Below are positions 7,986 through 16,160 of a stretch of 50,966 nucleotides of DNA, piece by piece. The translations under genes and the position numbers were made by a program. The stretch's first letter is position 1. The number at the start of each line of letters is the position of its first letter. Below the pieces are notes generated by a model. That model did not search any database. It was not told where the DNA came from and saw only the letters and a list, made by a program, of their open reading frames with translations. Source of the stretch: Chlorobiota bacterium (GTDB lineage: Bacteria; Bacteroidota; Bacteroidia; Bacteroidales; VadinHA17); NCBI GenBank assembly GCA_013152085.1, contig JAADHC010000067.1, forward strand, positions 1 to 50,966, read 5' to 3'.

Positions 7986-9077
7986 CTATAAGCCTCCGGG
8001 AAAAAACCGGCTTATACCCGTACTGACAGAGAATTGATTGGATGCTCCGGCCAGGTGATACGTTGCCCTGCCATAGCTAACGGTAAATTTCGATATGTGC
8101 AGCCGGAATCCCCAGGAAAAGCCAACCATTCCTACGCGTGAGGCTGTTTGCAGCTCTTTTCTTCGCTGGTAATTGTAACCGAAACTAAAAGACATATTTT
8201 GCATAGGTAAAAATTCTATGCCGGCAATAATATGCCGCATAAAGTTTTCGGTCACCCTGCCAAAACCTTCCGGAACAGAACCTGTTTGCATACCTGTAGG
8301 ATTATATTCCGAGACAGCAACACCGGATGTTTTATAGATCAGATTCGGACGTTGCAGTTGTCTGGCTGTCAGCACAAAACGAAAAGGGGCATATTGCAGT
8401 TTTTGCGAAAAACCGGCAAGGATCTCTGCAGGAACAGGCTCACGATGTCCCGGAACATAAGATGTTAGTTGAACCCCAAGGTTCCTTATCAGTATGCCTG
8501 CTGTGGAAAGCCCGCTGCGGGAGTGCCATGAAGCACCAATATCTATAGAAATGCCAAACGAGTGATATTGCTCCAGAGATGAAAAAACAGGCCGGATCGT
8601 TACACCGGCGGAAAACAAAGAATCAATGGTTCTGGCATAGCTTAGAGGCAGGGAATATTCAGCCGCCCTGAAAGTTCCTGTGATCATCCCGTTTTCGTCG
8701 GCGGCCGTAAATTCGCCATAGCGTATAAAAGTAACCCCTGCAGCAAAGGTCCCGGGAACTGGCAATCTGAAAGAAGTTATGGCCGAACCGAATCCAATGC
8801 CTGCAAAATAGGAAGTGTAATTGACAGACAAATTACCCGGCATGCCTGCATTTAACAGGGAAGGATTGCTTAAAACATTATTGATACTCGTATCCGGAAG
8901 AGAGACAACGGTCCCTCCAAGTGCTGCCGCACGCGGATACCAGGGCAGCTCGAGAAAACGATATACCCCATATCCTCCGGTCTGGGAAATAACCGGCCGG
9001 GGCATTAAAAAAAGGAATAACAACATTCCCGAAATGATGCTATTCCTGACGATTATTTGTATAGGTCGAATGCTCAT
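7986..9077 (-). CDS. porQ: Type IX secretion system protein PorQ
   Basis: The 363-aa protein has an N-terminal hydrophobic signal segment ending near VISQT, then a domain rich in alternating beta strands with aromatic girdles. It has the PorV/PorQ/FadL-like opening in which a first helix region reads RFLELPWYPRAAALGG, and the body is full of Gly/Ser/Tyr strands ending in Phe-rich termini. PorQ is an outer-membrane beta-barrel that works with PorZ at the attachment stage of type IX secretion. Its position next to cmk agrees with other Bacteroidota genomes as I recall them. The other T9SS genes are not in this window. Confidence 0.85.
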   Translation of the reverse strand: MSIRPIQIIVRNSIISGMLLFLFLMPRPVISQTGGYGVYRFLELPWYPRAAALGGTVVSLPDTSINNVLSNPSLLNAGMPGNLSVNYTSYFAGIGFGSAITSFRLPVPGTFAAGVTFIRYGEFTAADENGMITGTFRAAEYSLPLSYARTIDSLFSAGVTIRPVFSSLEQYHSFGISIDIGASWHSRSGLSTAGILIRNLGVQLTSYVPGHREPVPAEILAGFSQKLQYAPFRFVLTARQLQRPNLIYKTSGVAVSEYNPTGMQTGSVPEGFGRVTENFMRHIIAGIEFLPMQNMSFSFGYNYQRRKELQTASRVGMVGFSWGFRLHISKFTVSYGRATYHLAGASNQFSVSTGISRFFPGGL

Positions 9078-9140
9078 GCCTGGTTTAAAACGGGGAAAAA
9101 CAAATAAACGTATTTCGAAGCCAGGAGCTGTATCAATTAT

Positions 9141-9776
9141 TTAATCTGAGTGATCCTTTATCCAGTCGGCTACTTCAATATGTCCGTTCTTCCGGGCAAA
9201 AGATTCTGCCGTATCACCGTCAACATCCGTTACAGAGGCAACAGCCCCCCGTTTCAACAAAAGTCTGACCACATCCAGGTGCCCTTCGGCCGCAGCATAC
9301 ATCAAAGCCGTCCATTTCTCATCCTGGTCAACCGTATTCGGATCGGCACCATGATTCAGGAGATACTTTACCGTGGCAGTGAAAGGGCCGGAAGCTGCAT
9401 ACATCAACGGTGTCCTTCCTCCGGCATCCCTGTCATTTATCCCAGCTCCTTTTTTCAGGCACAGACGAACCAAATCAAGATGACCGTTATAGGCAGCCAT
9501 CATCAGTGCCGACTGTCCATTCCGGTTAACCTGGTTTATATCCATCCCCTGATCCAGGAAAGACAAGACTTTGTCAGCATCTCCCCGATAAGCGGCATAC
9601 AGATAGGATTGTATCTGCTGCGGATCATTGCGTTCATCCGCAGACAGCATTGTTTTTGTTTCTGCCTGTGTTTCATGTTTATTATCTGTTTTATTCCGGC
9701 ATCCGGACATCACAGAAGTAATAAAAGCCGGGAGCAAAACAATAAGCATTAAACGATGTATAAAAAGTCTTTTCAT
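9141..9776 (-). CDS. Ankyrin-repeat lipoprotein
   Basis: The 211-aa protein begins with a lipoprotein-type signal ending in a cysteine (VMSGC). A short polar linker follows, then about five ankyrin repeats from residue 55 to the end. The repeats are easily seen from the phases ALMMAAYNGHLDLVRLCLKKG, PLMYAASGPF, ALMYAAAEGHLDVVRLLLKRG and SFARKNGHIEVADW. Ankyrin repeats bind protein partners, and the partner is unknown. It is 6 bp downstream of the AI-2E permease gene and appears to belong to the same run as the cytochrome b operon. Confidence 0.85.
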   Translation of the reverse strand: MKRLFIHRLMLIVLLPAFITSVMSGCRNKTDNKHETQAETKTMLSADERNDPQQIQSYLYAAYRGDADKVLSFLDQGMDINQVNRNGQSALMMAAYNGHLDLVRLCLKKGAGINDRDAGGRTPLMYAASGPFTATVKYLLNHGADPNTVDQDEKWTALMYAAAEGHLDVVRLLLKRGAVASVTDVDGDTAESFARKNGHIEVADWIKDHSD

Positions 9777-9782
9777 AAAAGA

Positions 9783-10865
9783 TCAGGAATTTGAAACGTT
9801 TGTTTTTCTGTGTGGTGTTCCTCCGAGGAGTACACCGATCCATCTTGTCTCCGGTTGAGATTCAAGAAAGATTTTAACTACAATGGTGAGCGGAATAGAA
9901 AGAAACATTCCCACAGGGCCAAGGATCCAACCCCAGAAAACAAGGGAAATGAAAACCACCAGCACGGAAAGGCCAAGCCCTTTGCCCATAATCCGGGGCT
10001 CAATAATACTTCCCAGCAAGATATTCACCGAAATAAAAATAATGGCCACAAAAATGGATGCCGGAATACCAAGTTGAACAAGAGATAATAAAATAGGAGG
10101 AATGGCAGCTATAAGCGAACCGATACTGGGTATAAAATTCAACAGGAAAGCAACCAGGCCCCACAGCACAGGAAAATCGACACCCATGATCGCAAGGGCT
10201 GCAGTAATCAGCCCCCCCGTGATCAGCGAAACAATGGTTTTGATCATCATGTAGCGATTCAGTTTATCGTCGATCTGTTTGAAATTTTCAAGCCGTTCCT
10301 TATCCTTGATTATGATCCTGATTTTGTAAGCAAAAGCACTGGATTCAATAAAGATCAATATAACCGTAAAAAGGATCATAAAGCCATTGGAAAGCAAGTC
10401 GCTCAGGTTCTTCAGGGCACCTGCGGCAAATTTCATCACCTTTCCGGGATCAAAGAAACTGTCCAGAAGTTCATTTTTAACCGGGATACTGTATTTTTCG
10501 CTTATCCTTAGAATATCCTGTTGATAAACCGTAAGACGTTCCGTATAATAGGGTATCTTCTGGGAAAAATTCTGCACCGAAAGGGTCAGGAGTGTTGCCA
10601 TCAGCATGGTGAAAAAGAGTATCAGCAGAATAACCAGGGTCAGGGCAAGCCAGTTGGGTACACCTTTGCGTCGCAGGGCCGTAGCAAACGGGCGAAAGAT
10701 GATAAAGATAAAAACCGCAAGCAGGAAGGGAACAATAATCGGTGCGGCAACCTTTAGCCCGGCCAGTATAATCACCAACGAAGCCAGTATCCCGAGAAAG
10801 GATACCGAACGTGAACCCCGCACTTTTTCTTTTCGTTCCGCATGGACTGAACCCGGCAATGTCAT
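9783..10865 (-). CDS. AI-2E family transporter (PerM/YdiK-type permease)
   Basis: The 360-aa inner-membrane protein has hydrophobic segments clustered at the N-terminus (two or three), an amphipathic central region (about 95-160), and five or more segments in the C-terminal half. The C-terminal half contains the conserved LWGLVAFLLNFIPSIGS and PRIMGKGLGLSVL regions. Characterised members export autoinducer-2 or exchange ions such as Na+/H+, so the substrate here is open. It starts 13 bp after the octaheme cytochrome gene. Length is usual for the family. Confidence 0.88.
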   Translation of the reverse strand: MTLPGSVHAERKEKVRGSRSVSFLGILASLVIILAGLKVAAPIIVPFLLAVFIFIIFRPFATALRRKGVPNWLALTLVILLILFFTMLMATLLTLSVQNFSQKIPYYTERLTVYQQDILRISEKYSIPVKNELLDSFFDPGKVMKFAAGALKNLSDLLSNGFMILFTVILIFIESSAFAYKIRIIIKDKERLENFKQIDDKLNRYMMIKTIVSLITGGLITAALAIMGVDFPVLWGLVAFLLNFIPSIGSLIAAIPPILLSLVQLGIPASIFVAIIFISVNILLGSIIEPRIMGKGLGLSVLVVFISLVFWGWILGPVGMFLSIPLTIVVKIFLESQPETRWIGVLLGGTPHRKTNVSNS

Positions 10866-10878
10866 CTTCTGTAATTCT

Positions 10879-13236
10879 TTATTTTTCCTGCAAAGCTTTC
10901 AGCAAGTTGTCAGCTGCCGGATACTGTGGATATAATTTCTTCATCTTCGTCGCAAGCTGTCGGGCTTTTTCATAATCCCGCTGATTCAGGTAAAATACTG
11001 CCGCGGCATAAAGATAATCATAATTTTCCGGCTCCACGGACAGGCATTCCTTAAGATTCTGTTCAGCCTTTTCAGGCATAAGCAATTGCTGGTATAACAA
11101 TGCCAGATTGTAGTAAATACGTGTGTTTCCCGGCATTTTATGTGCTGCCTGATTCAGAAATACCAGTGATTGCCGATAATCTTTCTTCTCTGCCAAAAGC
11201 AGACCGAGATAATAATACGTTTCTCCCTGTTCAGGGTGTAAGGCAAGGACCTCACGCAACAATTTTTCCGCTTCGTCATTTCGTCCCTGTTGATTATAGA
11301 GCAGGGCCAGATTTATTTTCGCCGGATAAAACAGGTTATCTATTCGCAATGCTTCTTTATAGTTGGATATTGCAGCATTCATGTTTCCGGTATTCCCGTA
11401 CACAACACCCAGATTATGCCTGCTTGAAGGGAAGTCTCCCATATACTCCATTGAGGTACGGTATTCATCCAGTGCTTTGTTAAACCGGTCTGACAATTTA
11501 TCAGATTGCAACTGTTTTTTCAAAGGGCTTAAACGGAAGGCCGCCCTGGCCCGGACGGCTTTTACCGGATCCTGTAACACAGGGCCAAGATCCCGGATAA
11601 ACCGGTCGGCATCCGTTGCGGGAAGAATATCAACAGCAGTAAGCCGGATCAGGGATTCGGGATCACTTAGCGCCTGCCTGATGGCATCGGTACTCTCCGG
11701 ACCGGGAAAGTTTTGCAACAGATATACTGCAGCAGCTCTGACCGTTACGGGATATAACTCATTTGTCGTAAGGGAAATCAGGTCTGTTTTTGCACCGGTA
11801 TCCTGTTCGGTTGCAGCAAGGAAAACCTCACTGAAATGATGTTTACGGTTTTTTCCGTACCATTGATTTATATAATTATTTGCCCACGACGGGTTGCGGT
11901 CAGTATGACATTCGTTACACGCATTGGGGGTTCCGAATTTTATACTCAGATCCGGACGTGGCACCCTGAAACTATGATCCCTGCGGAAATCCACCCCCAT
12001 ATAATACCGGCCCGGCATGTGACAGTTGATACACAAAGCCCCTTCCCCCACATTCACGGTTGTCTTCCCCTGCCACGGCTTTTTAAGATGTAGGGATTTC
12101 CCCGGTTCACCGGTCTTTTTATGGAAATAATGTCTATAAGTATCATATTCTTCAGCCCGGTGACATTGCAGGCAGAGTTGATTATCCTCAACCGGTTTAA
12201 CAAATGCCAGACTGTGAACATTATGACAATCCTTGCATGATACATCCTGATAATACATATAACTCTGCGTGAAAGACGCATATACATAATCCTCATCCAG
12301 GATCTGGCCATCTGGAAAATATACGGGTTCGACAGGCAATTGTGGTATCATATAATTGAGCATATCCCGGTGGTATGACAAAGGGTCAAAATCTCCCTGT
12401 ACCGACCTGCGCGAATGACAACGGGCACATTGACTCACAACTTCCTGTGATGAAATATTCCCGGTTTGAACGACCAATCCATAATCTCCTTCCGGCCGTG
12501 TCATTACGGGGAGATTTGCCCATTCAATATGTTTAGAACCGGGACCGTGGCAGGCTTCACAATTTACATCAATATCACTCCATGTGGTATGAAAAGTATG
12601 TTTTACCGGATCATATCCCTTTTGCAGGTTTGTGGAATGACAATCGGCACACATTCCATTCCAGTTCTGCCCGTTATTGGTCCAGTAAAGCCAGTTGCCG
12701 GGGGATAAATTTTCATTCCGGTACATCGAATCAGCAAGACTGAACCATGTCTTTCTTTCGGTATCCCATGCTATGGGCAGACACTGCAGCCTCCCACTTT
12801 CAAAAGGGATCAGGTACTGCTGTAACGGTTTCACACCAAACGTATGAGTAATATTAAACTCCTTAACTTTTCCCCCCGGTCCCGGAGTTTCAACATAATA
12901 TTTATGATCACGGGTATAAAAACGGCTCACCGTGCCATCAAGGGCTTTAAAGACCGCATGGTTAAAATTACCGCGAACACTTTCAGGACGAGCCACATCC
13001 ATGGCATTGTCATGATCCGATCCTTTCCATTCGTTGTATTCTTTCAGGTGGCAATCGATACATTGATCGCCACCGGTATATGTAGCGACCCTTTCCCTGT
13101 TAGCAGCATCATGGTGTTTGATCCATATTGCATGCCGGATCAAATAAGCCGGGAATGAAAGCATCAGCACCAGCGTGGCTATGAAACCAGCCCGTTTCCA
13201 GTGATCCAAAGGCTTATTTGATTTTTTAATATTCAT
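10879..13236 (-). CDS. Octaheme c-type cytochrome with HEAT and TPR repeats
   Basis: 785 aa. A single N-terminal hydrophobic segment (about 15-35) is an export signal or membrane anchor. Eight CXXCH haem sites follow, starting at C59, C196, C226, C270, C334, C355, C402 and C440. A helical HEAT-like stretch lies at about 500-575, and four to five TPR units run from about 590 to the end (RHNLGVVYGNTGNMNAAISN and successors). It overlaps the Rieske gene by ATGA, so translation is probably coupled. The periplasmic haem domain could take electrons from the bc-type complex and pass them to further carriers, with the TPR part docking partners. This is inference; I do not recognise a characterised member. 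Confidence 0.88.
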   Translation of the reverse strand: MNIKKSNKPLDHWKRAGFIATLVLMLSFPAYLIRHAIWIKHHDAANRERVATYTGGDQCIDCHLKEYNEWKGSDHDNAMDVARPESVRGNFNHAVFKALDGTVSRFYTRDHKYYVETPGPGGKVKEFNITHTFGVKPLQQYLIPFESGRLQCLPIAWDTERKTWFSLADSMYRNENLSPGNWLYWTNNGQNWNGMCADCHSTNLQKGYDPVKHTFHTTWSDIDVNCEACHGPGSKHIEWANLPVMTRPEGDYGLVVQTGNISSQEVVSQCARCHSRRSVQGDFDPLSYHRDMLNYMIPQLPVEPVYFPDGQILDEDYVYASFTQSYMYYQDVSCKDCHNVHSLAFVKPVEDNQLCLQCHRAEEYDTYRHYFHKKTGEPGKSLHLKKPWQGKTTVNVGEGALCINCHMPGRYYMGVDFRRDHSFRVPRPDLSIKFGTPNACNECHTDRNPSWANNYINQWYGKNRKHHFSEVFLAATEQDTGAKTDLISLTTNELYPVTVRAAAVYLLQNFPGPESTDAIRQALSDPESLIRLTAVDILPATDADRFIRDLGPVLQDPVKAVRARAAFRLSPLKKQLQSDKLSDRFNKALDEYRTSMEYMGDFPSSRHNLGVVYGNTGNMNAAISNYKEALRIDNLFYPAKINLALLYNQQGRNDEAEKLLREVLALHPEQGETYYYLGLLLAEKKDYRQSLVFLNQAAHKMPGNTRIYYNLALLYQQLLMPEKAEQNLKECLSVEPENYDYLYAAAVFYLNQRDYEKARQLATKMKKLYPQYPAADNLLKALQEK

Positions 13237-13760
13237 GCTTTTGTTTCCTGTCCGGGGTTAAATGATTTTCTGGGTGCAGGATGAGCCAGATCAACCATGA
13301 TCATACCATTGTCAATCTTCAGCGGATAAATGTCCAGTGGACGTGTTGCCGGGGGATTCAACACCGTCCCGGTTATGCTGAATCGCGAAGCATGACAGGG
13401 ACAACGAAATTCTTCCTGATCTTTATCCCAGCCTATAGAACATCCAAGATGTGTGCACCGCAGCGATAAAGCCAGAAAACCTCCGTCTTTAAGGTGGCAG
13501 AGATATAACCGTCCGGCACGGTAAGGGAAAACGGAATTCTCCGGAATGTCTTCAGCCCTGGCAATCTCTGTATAAGATGTTTCAGAACTTTCCTTTTTCT
13601 TTTTCCCTCCATTCAGAAATGTCAGGGATACCCAGGTCATTTCCAGGCCTGCAATCAGACCAATCCAACCCCAGAATTTCCTGATAAAATTCCGGCGACC
13701 CCCTGGGGATTCAACTCCCGGAGCTTGTTCATTCACTTCTTTATGTGTCTCTTCTTTCAT
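13233..13760 (-). CDS. Rieske [2Fe-2S] protein of a bc-type quinol complex
   Basis: 175 aa. A twin-arginine-like start (GRRNFIRKFW) leads into one membrane anchor (about 28-50). The Rieske fold follows, with both ligand boxes intact: CTHLGC (C102, H104, C107) and CPCH (C120, C122, H123). The cluster carries electrons out of the quinol-oxidising site on the periplasmic side. It lies between the cytochrome b gene (6-bp gap) and the octaheme gene (4-bp overlap), which fixes its role in this complex. The C-terminal PLDIYPLKIDNGMIMV resembles the end of the standard Rieske domain. Confidence 0.95.
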   Translation of the reverse strand: MKEETHKEVNEQAPGVESPGGRRNFIRKFWGWIGLIAGLEMTWVSLTFLNGGKKKKESSETSYTEIARAEDIPENSVFPYRAGRLYLCHLKDGGFLALSLRCTHLGCSIGWDKDQEEFRCPCHASRFSITGTVLNPPATRPLDIYPLKIDNGMIMVDLAHPAPRKSFNPGQETKA

Positions 13761-13766
13761 TTTTTA

Positions 13767-15050
13767 TCATGATATTTTCCATGGCCACATCAAAGCCATT
13801 CCGGGTCCGCGAAAAAAAATCGCCGTTATGGATAGTACGGTATAGGTTACAAGGAAGTAAACAAAAACAGCCTGTACGATTTCGTTACTGAGCGGTTTAT
13901 ATCTCCGGATAATATAAAAGAGGTATAAAAGAAAAATGATGCTGTAAAGGATCAGTGGAAAAAGGCCCCCGGAAATAACCGGCAGGAGTGAAGGAAACCA
14001 TGTGTTAAAATGGATCAGATATTCACTGGCAACGATAAGGATAGGATGAATAACCAGGGCAAGAAGTGCAGAAATCAGGGCCATTTTTCTGCCTTTTGAC
14101 GAAGAGAACCATATTCCGGTATTTCTAATCCTGAAGGGAAAACAGGGAAGATAAAACAATAATGTAAATAGCGTAACGGGAATAATAACCACCCCGATAA
14201 AAGGATGAAAATGCATGATCAGTTCCTGAATACCCAGGAAATACCACGGGGCTTTGGCCGGGTTCGGGCTATATGCGGGATTGGCACGTTCACGCAACGG
14301 AGCATCAATAAATACAGCCAGTAAGAAAATAACAGCCAGCAGGATCAGGCCTGTTACCAGTTCTCTTACTACCAGTTCCGGGACCACCGGTATTATCCCT
14401 TTTCCGTTATGGTTCCGGTTCCGGGGCACAACCACTCCTCCGGCCTGCCGTACTTTCCAGAAATGAAAAAGCAACAGGATGATTAAAGCAAAAGGAAGTA
14501 CAGCAGTATGAAAATTAAAAAAAGTCAAAAGTGTAGCGGCTCCAACTTCTTTTCCTCCCCGTACAAAGGATGTAAGTTCCGGTCCGACAACCGGTATATA
14601 ACTCAGCATTTGTGTAACTACCGTAACCGCCCAATAGGACAACTGATCCCATGGGAGCAGGTATCCGGTAAAATTTGAAAAAAGAATAATGATAAAAATA
14701 ACCACCCCAATGATCCAGTTACTGCTGCGGGGGCCATAAAAGGCTTCGGTAAAAAACACCCTGAGCAAATGAAAAAGAGCTACAAAAATCAGCAATGTGC
14801 CACTCAGGTGATGAATATTACGAATATAATGACCGAAAAGCAGATGGTTTTGCATGAAAAGAATGGAATCATAAGCCTTGTCCGGAGTTGGTTCATAAAC
14901 GAATTTGAGCAGGATACCGGTCACAATTTGTAAAAGGAACAACACAAGTGCCATCCCACCCAGACCGAAGGTATGCGTAAACCGGATGGTCGAAGCGGGT
15001 ACCTTTTCCGGATGGATATGATAGATAAAGTTGGTTTGTTTGTTCGCCAC
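13767..15050 (-). CDS. Cytochrome b, full-length (b6 plus subunit IV) quinol oxidoreductase subunit
   Basis: About 427 aa with roughly eight to ten membrane segments. The two haem-binding helices are visible (IHHLSGTLLIFVALFHLLR and FNFHTAVLPFALIILLLFHF), as is the Qo-side GYLLPWDQLSYWA. The C-terminal part carries KAPWYFLGIQE at the place of the PEWY motif, so its Glu is replaced. I moved the start to GTG at 15050. The ATG at 15101 lies upstream of a good -7 box (15073-15080), and the extra 17 residues are not family-like. The gene heads an operon with Rieske and octaheme genes. The quinol is probably menaquinol, inferred from phylum. Confidence 0.93.
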   Translation of the reverse strand: MANKQTNFIYHIHPEKVPASTIRFTHTFGLGGMALVLFLLQIVTGILLKFVYEPTPDKAYDSILFMQNHLLFGHYIRNIHHLSGTLLIFVALFHLLRVFFTEAFYGPRSSNWIIGVVIFIIILFSNFTGYLLPWDQLSYWAVTVVTQMLSYIPVVGPELTSFVRGGKEVGAATLLTFFNFHTAVLPFALIILLLFHFWKVRQAGGVVVPRNRNHNGKGIIPVVPELVVRELVTGLILLAVIFLLAVFIDAPLRERANPAYSPNPAKAPWYFLGIQELIMHFHPFIGVVIIPVTLFTLLFYLPCFPFRIRNTGIWFSSSKGRKMALISALLALVIHPILIVASEYLIHFNTWFPSLLPVISGGLFPLILYSIIFLLYLFYIIRRYKPLSNEIVQAVFVYFLVTYTVLSITAIFFRGPGMALMWPWKIS

Positions 15051-15072
15051 CGTAACGGATATTACTGATGAA

Positions 15073-15080
15073 CAAAAGTA
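15073..15080 (-). promoter_or_regulatory. Bacteroidota -7 promoter element for the cytochrome b operon
   Basis: TACTTTTG on the minus strand matches TAnnTTTG. It lies 22 bp before the GTG at 15050 and inside the longer possible reading frame, which argues that the ATG at 15101 is not the true start. I find no convincing -33 TTTG at the usual spacing. Confidence 0.55.
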
Positions 15081-15215
15081 AAACAAAATATGATTTTTCA
15101 TCTCCGGGATAACCCGATAACAATCCTTCCCGATCTCACATTAACAAATCTTTAAAACGTATATTTATAACATTCCGGCAAAATGTTGTTACTTTGCAGC
15201 CCGTAAATAACCCAC

Positions 15216-16160
15216 ATGAAAACAATCCGGACAATCACCTTTTTTATTAACCCCATGGCCGGCAGGGGAAACTGGGTACGGGCAAAAAAGGTCATTGACA
15301 GATACTGCCTCAGCAAGGGATATGAACCGGAATATTTTTTTACCGGCGATACGGATAAAATCAAACTCATTCTCGAAGAAAAAGAACGCCAGGGGGTTCC
15401 GTTTGTATTCGTGGTAGGGGGTGACGGAACCATTAATGAGCTGGCAAGACATATGATCGGCAGAAAAATGGCCCTCGGTATTCTCCCCATGGGATCTGGA
15501 AACGGACTTGCCGGACACCTGGGGATTTCCACCAGGATTTCCCGGTCTGTCAGACTTATCGGACAACATAATAGCCTTGTCATAAACTATGCCCGGATCA
15601 ATGATGCTGCCTTTTTCACAATCGCGGGAATCGGTTTTGATGCCGAGGTAAGTCAACAATTCAGTACCGCCCCGCAGCGGGGTTTTTCAGGATACATACA
15701 ATCTTTTTTTAAAGTAATCGGTCGTTATAAACCCATTGAATTTACTATTAAAACCAATGGAAATGAAAAAAAATATCAAGCGTTTGTACTCGCATTTGCC
15801 AACGCTTCACAATACGGTAATTCTGCATATATTGCACCGATGGCATGCATTACAGACGGCTGGTGCGATATGGTAATCGTACGTCCTTTTTCTTTGTTTG
15901 CAACACCTTTTTTAGTCATTCGGCTCTTTACCAAGACCCTTCATAAGAGCAAATACGTGGATACGGTCAGATGCCACGAAGCTATGGTGGAAAGTCCCCG
16001 GCCAGGTTATCTTCATTTTGACGGGGAAGTAGGAAGTCACAACGGGAAAATCCATGTAAAAATCGGCGATGAAAAACTAAAAGTTCTCGTACCTCTTCGT
16101 TTTCAGGGAAATACCGTAAAAATCAGAGCCCGAGAAAATAGTCATATGTCAACTGCCTGA
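15216..16160 (+). CDS. Diacylglycerol kinase family lipid kinase (YegS/DgkB-like)
   Basis: The 314-aa protein shows the DAGK catalytic fold: FFINPMAGRG at the N-terminus, the nucleotide loop VVGGDGTINE (GGDGT at 68-72) and GILPMGSGNGLAGHLG (91-97). A beta-rich C-terminal domain ends with the FDGE motif. Such soluble enzymes phosphorylate diacylglycerol or sphingoid bases at the membrane surface. The exact lipid cannot be told; Bacteroidota make sphingolipids, so both are possible. The start ATG follows a partial -7 element (TTACTTTGCAG near 15190). Its last 38 bp overlap the convergent sulfatase gene tail to tail. Confidence 0.9.
   Translation: MKTIRTITFFINPMAGRGNWVRAKKVIDRYCLSKGYEPEYFFTGDTDKIKLILEEKERQGVPFVFVVGGDGTINELARHMIGRKMALGILPMGSGNGLAGHLGISTRISRSVRLIGQHNSLVINYARINDAAFFTIAGIGFDAEVSQQFSTAPQRGFSGYIQSFFKVIGRYKPIEFTIKTNGNEKKYQAFVLAFANASQYGNSAYIAPMACITDGWCDMVIVRPFSLFATPFLVIRLFTKTLHKSKYVDTVRCHEAMVESPRPGYLHFDGEVGSHNGKIHVKIGDEKLKVLVPLRFQGNTVKIRARENSHMSTA

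Noticed and set aside
15050-15101. ATG at 15101 as the start of cytochrome b
   Set aside because: A -7 promoter element (15073-15080) lies downstream of it and the extra residues do not look like the family; GTG 15050 is preferred.
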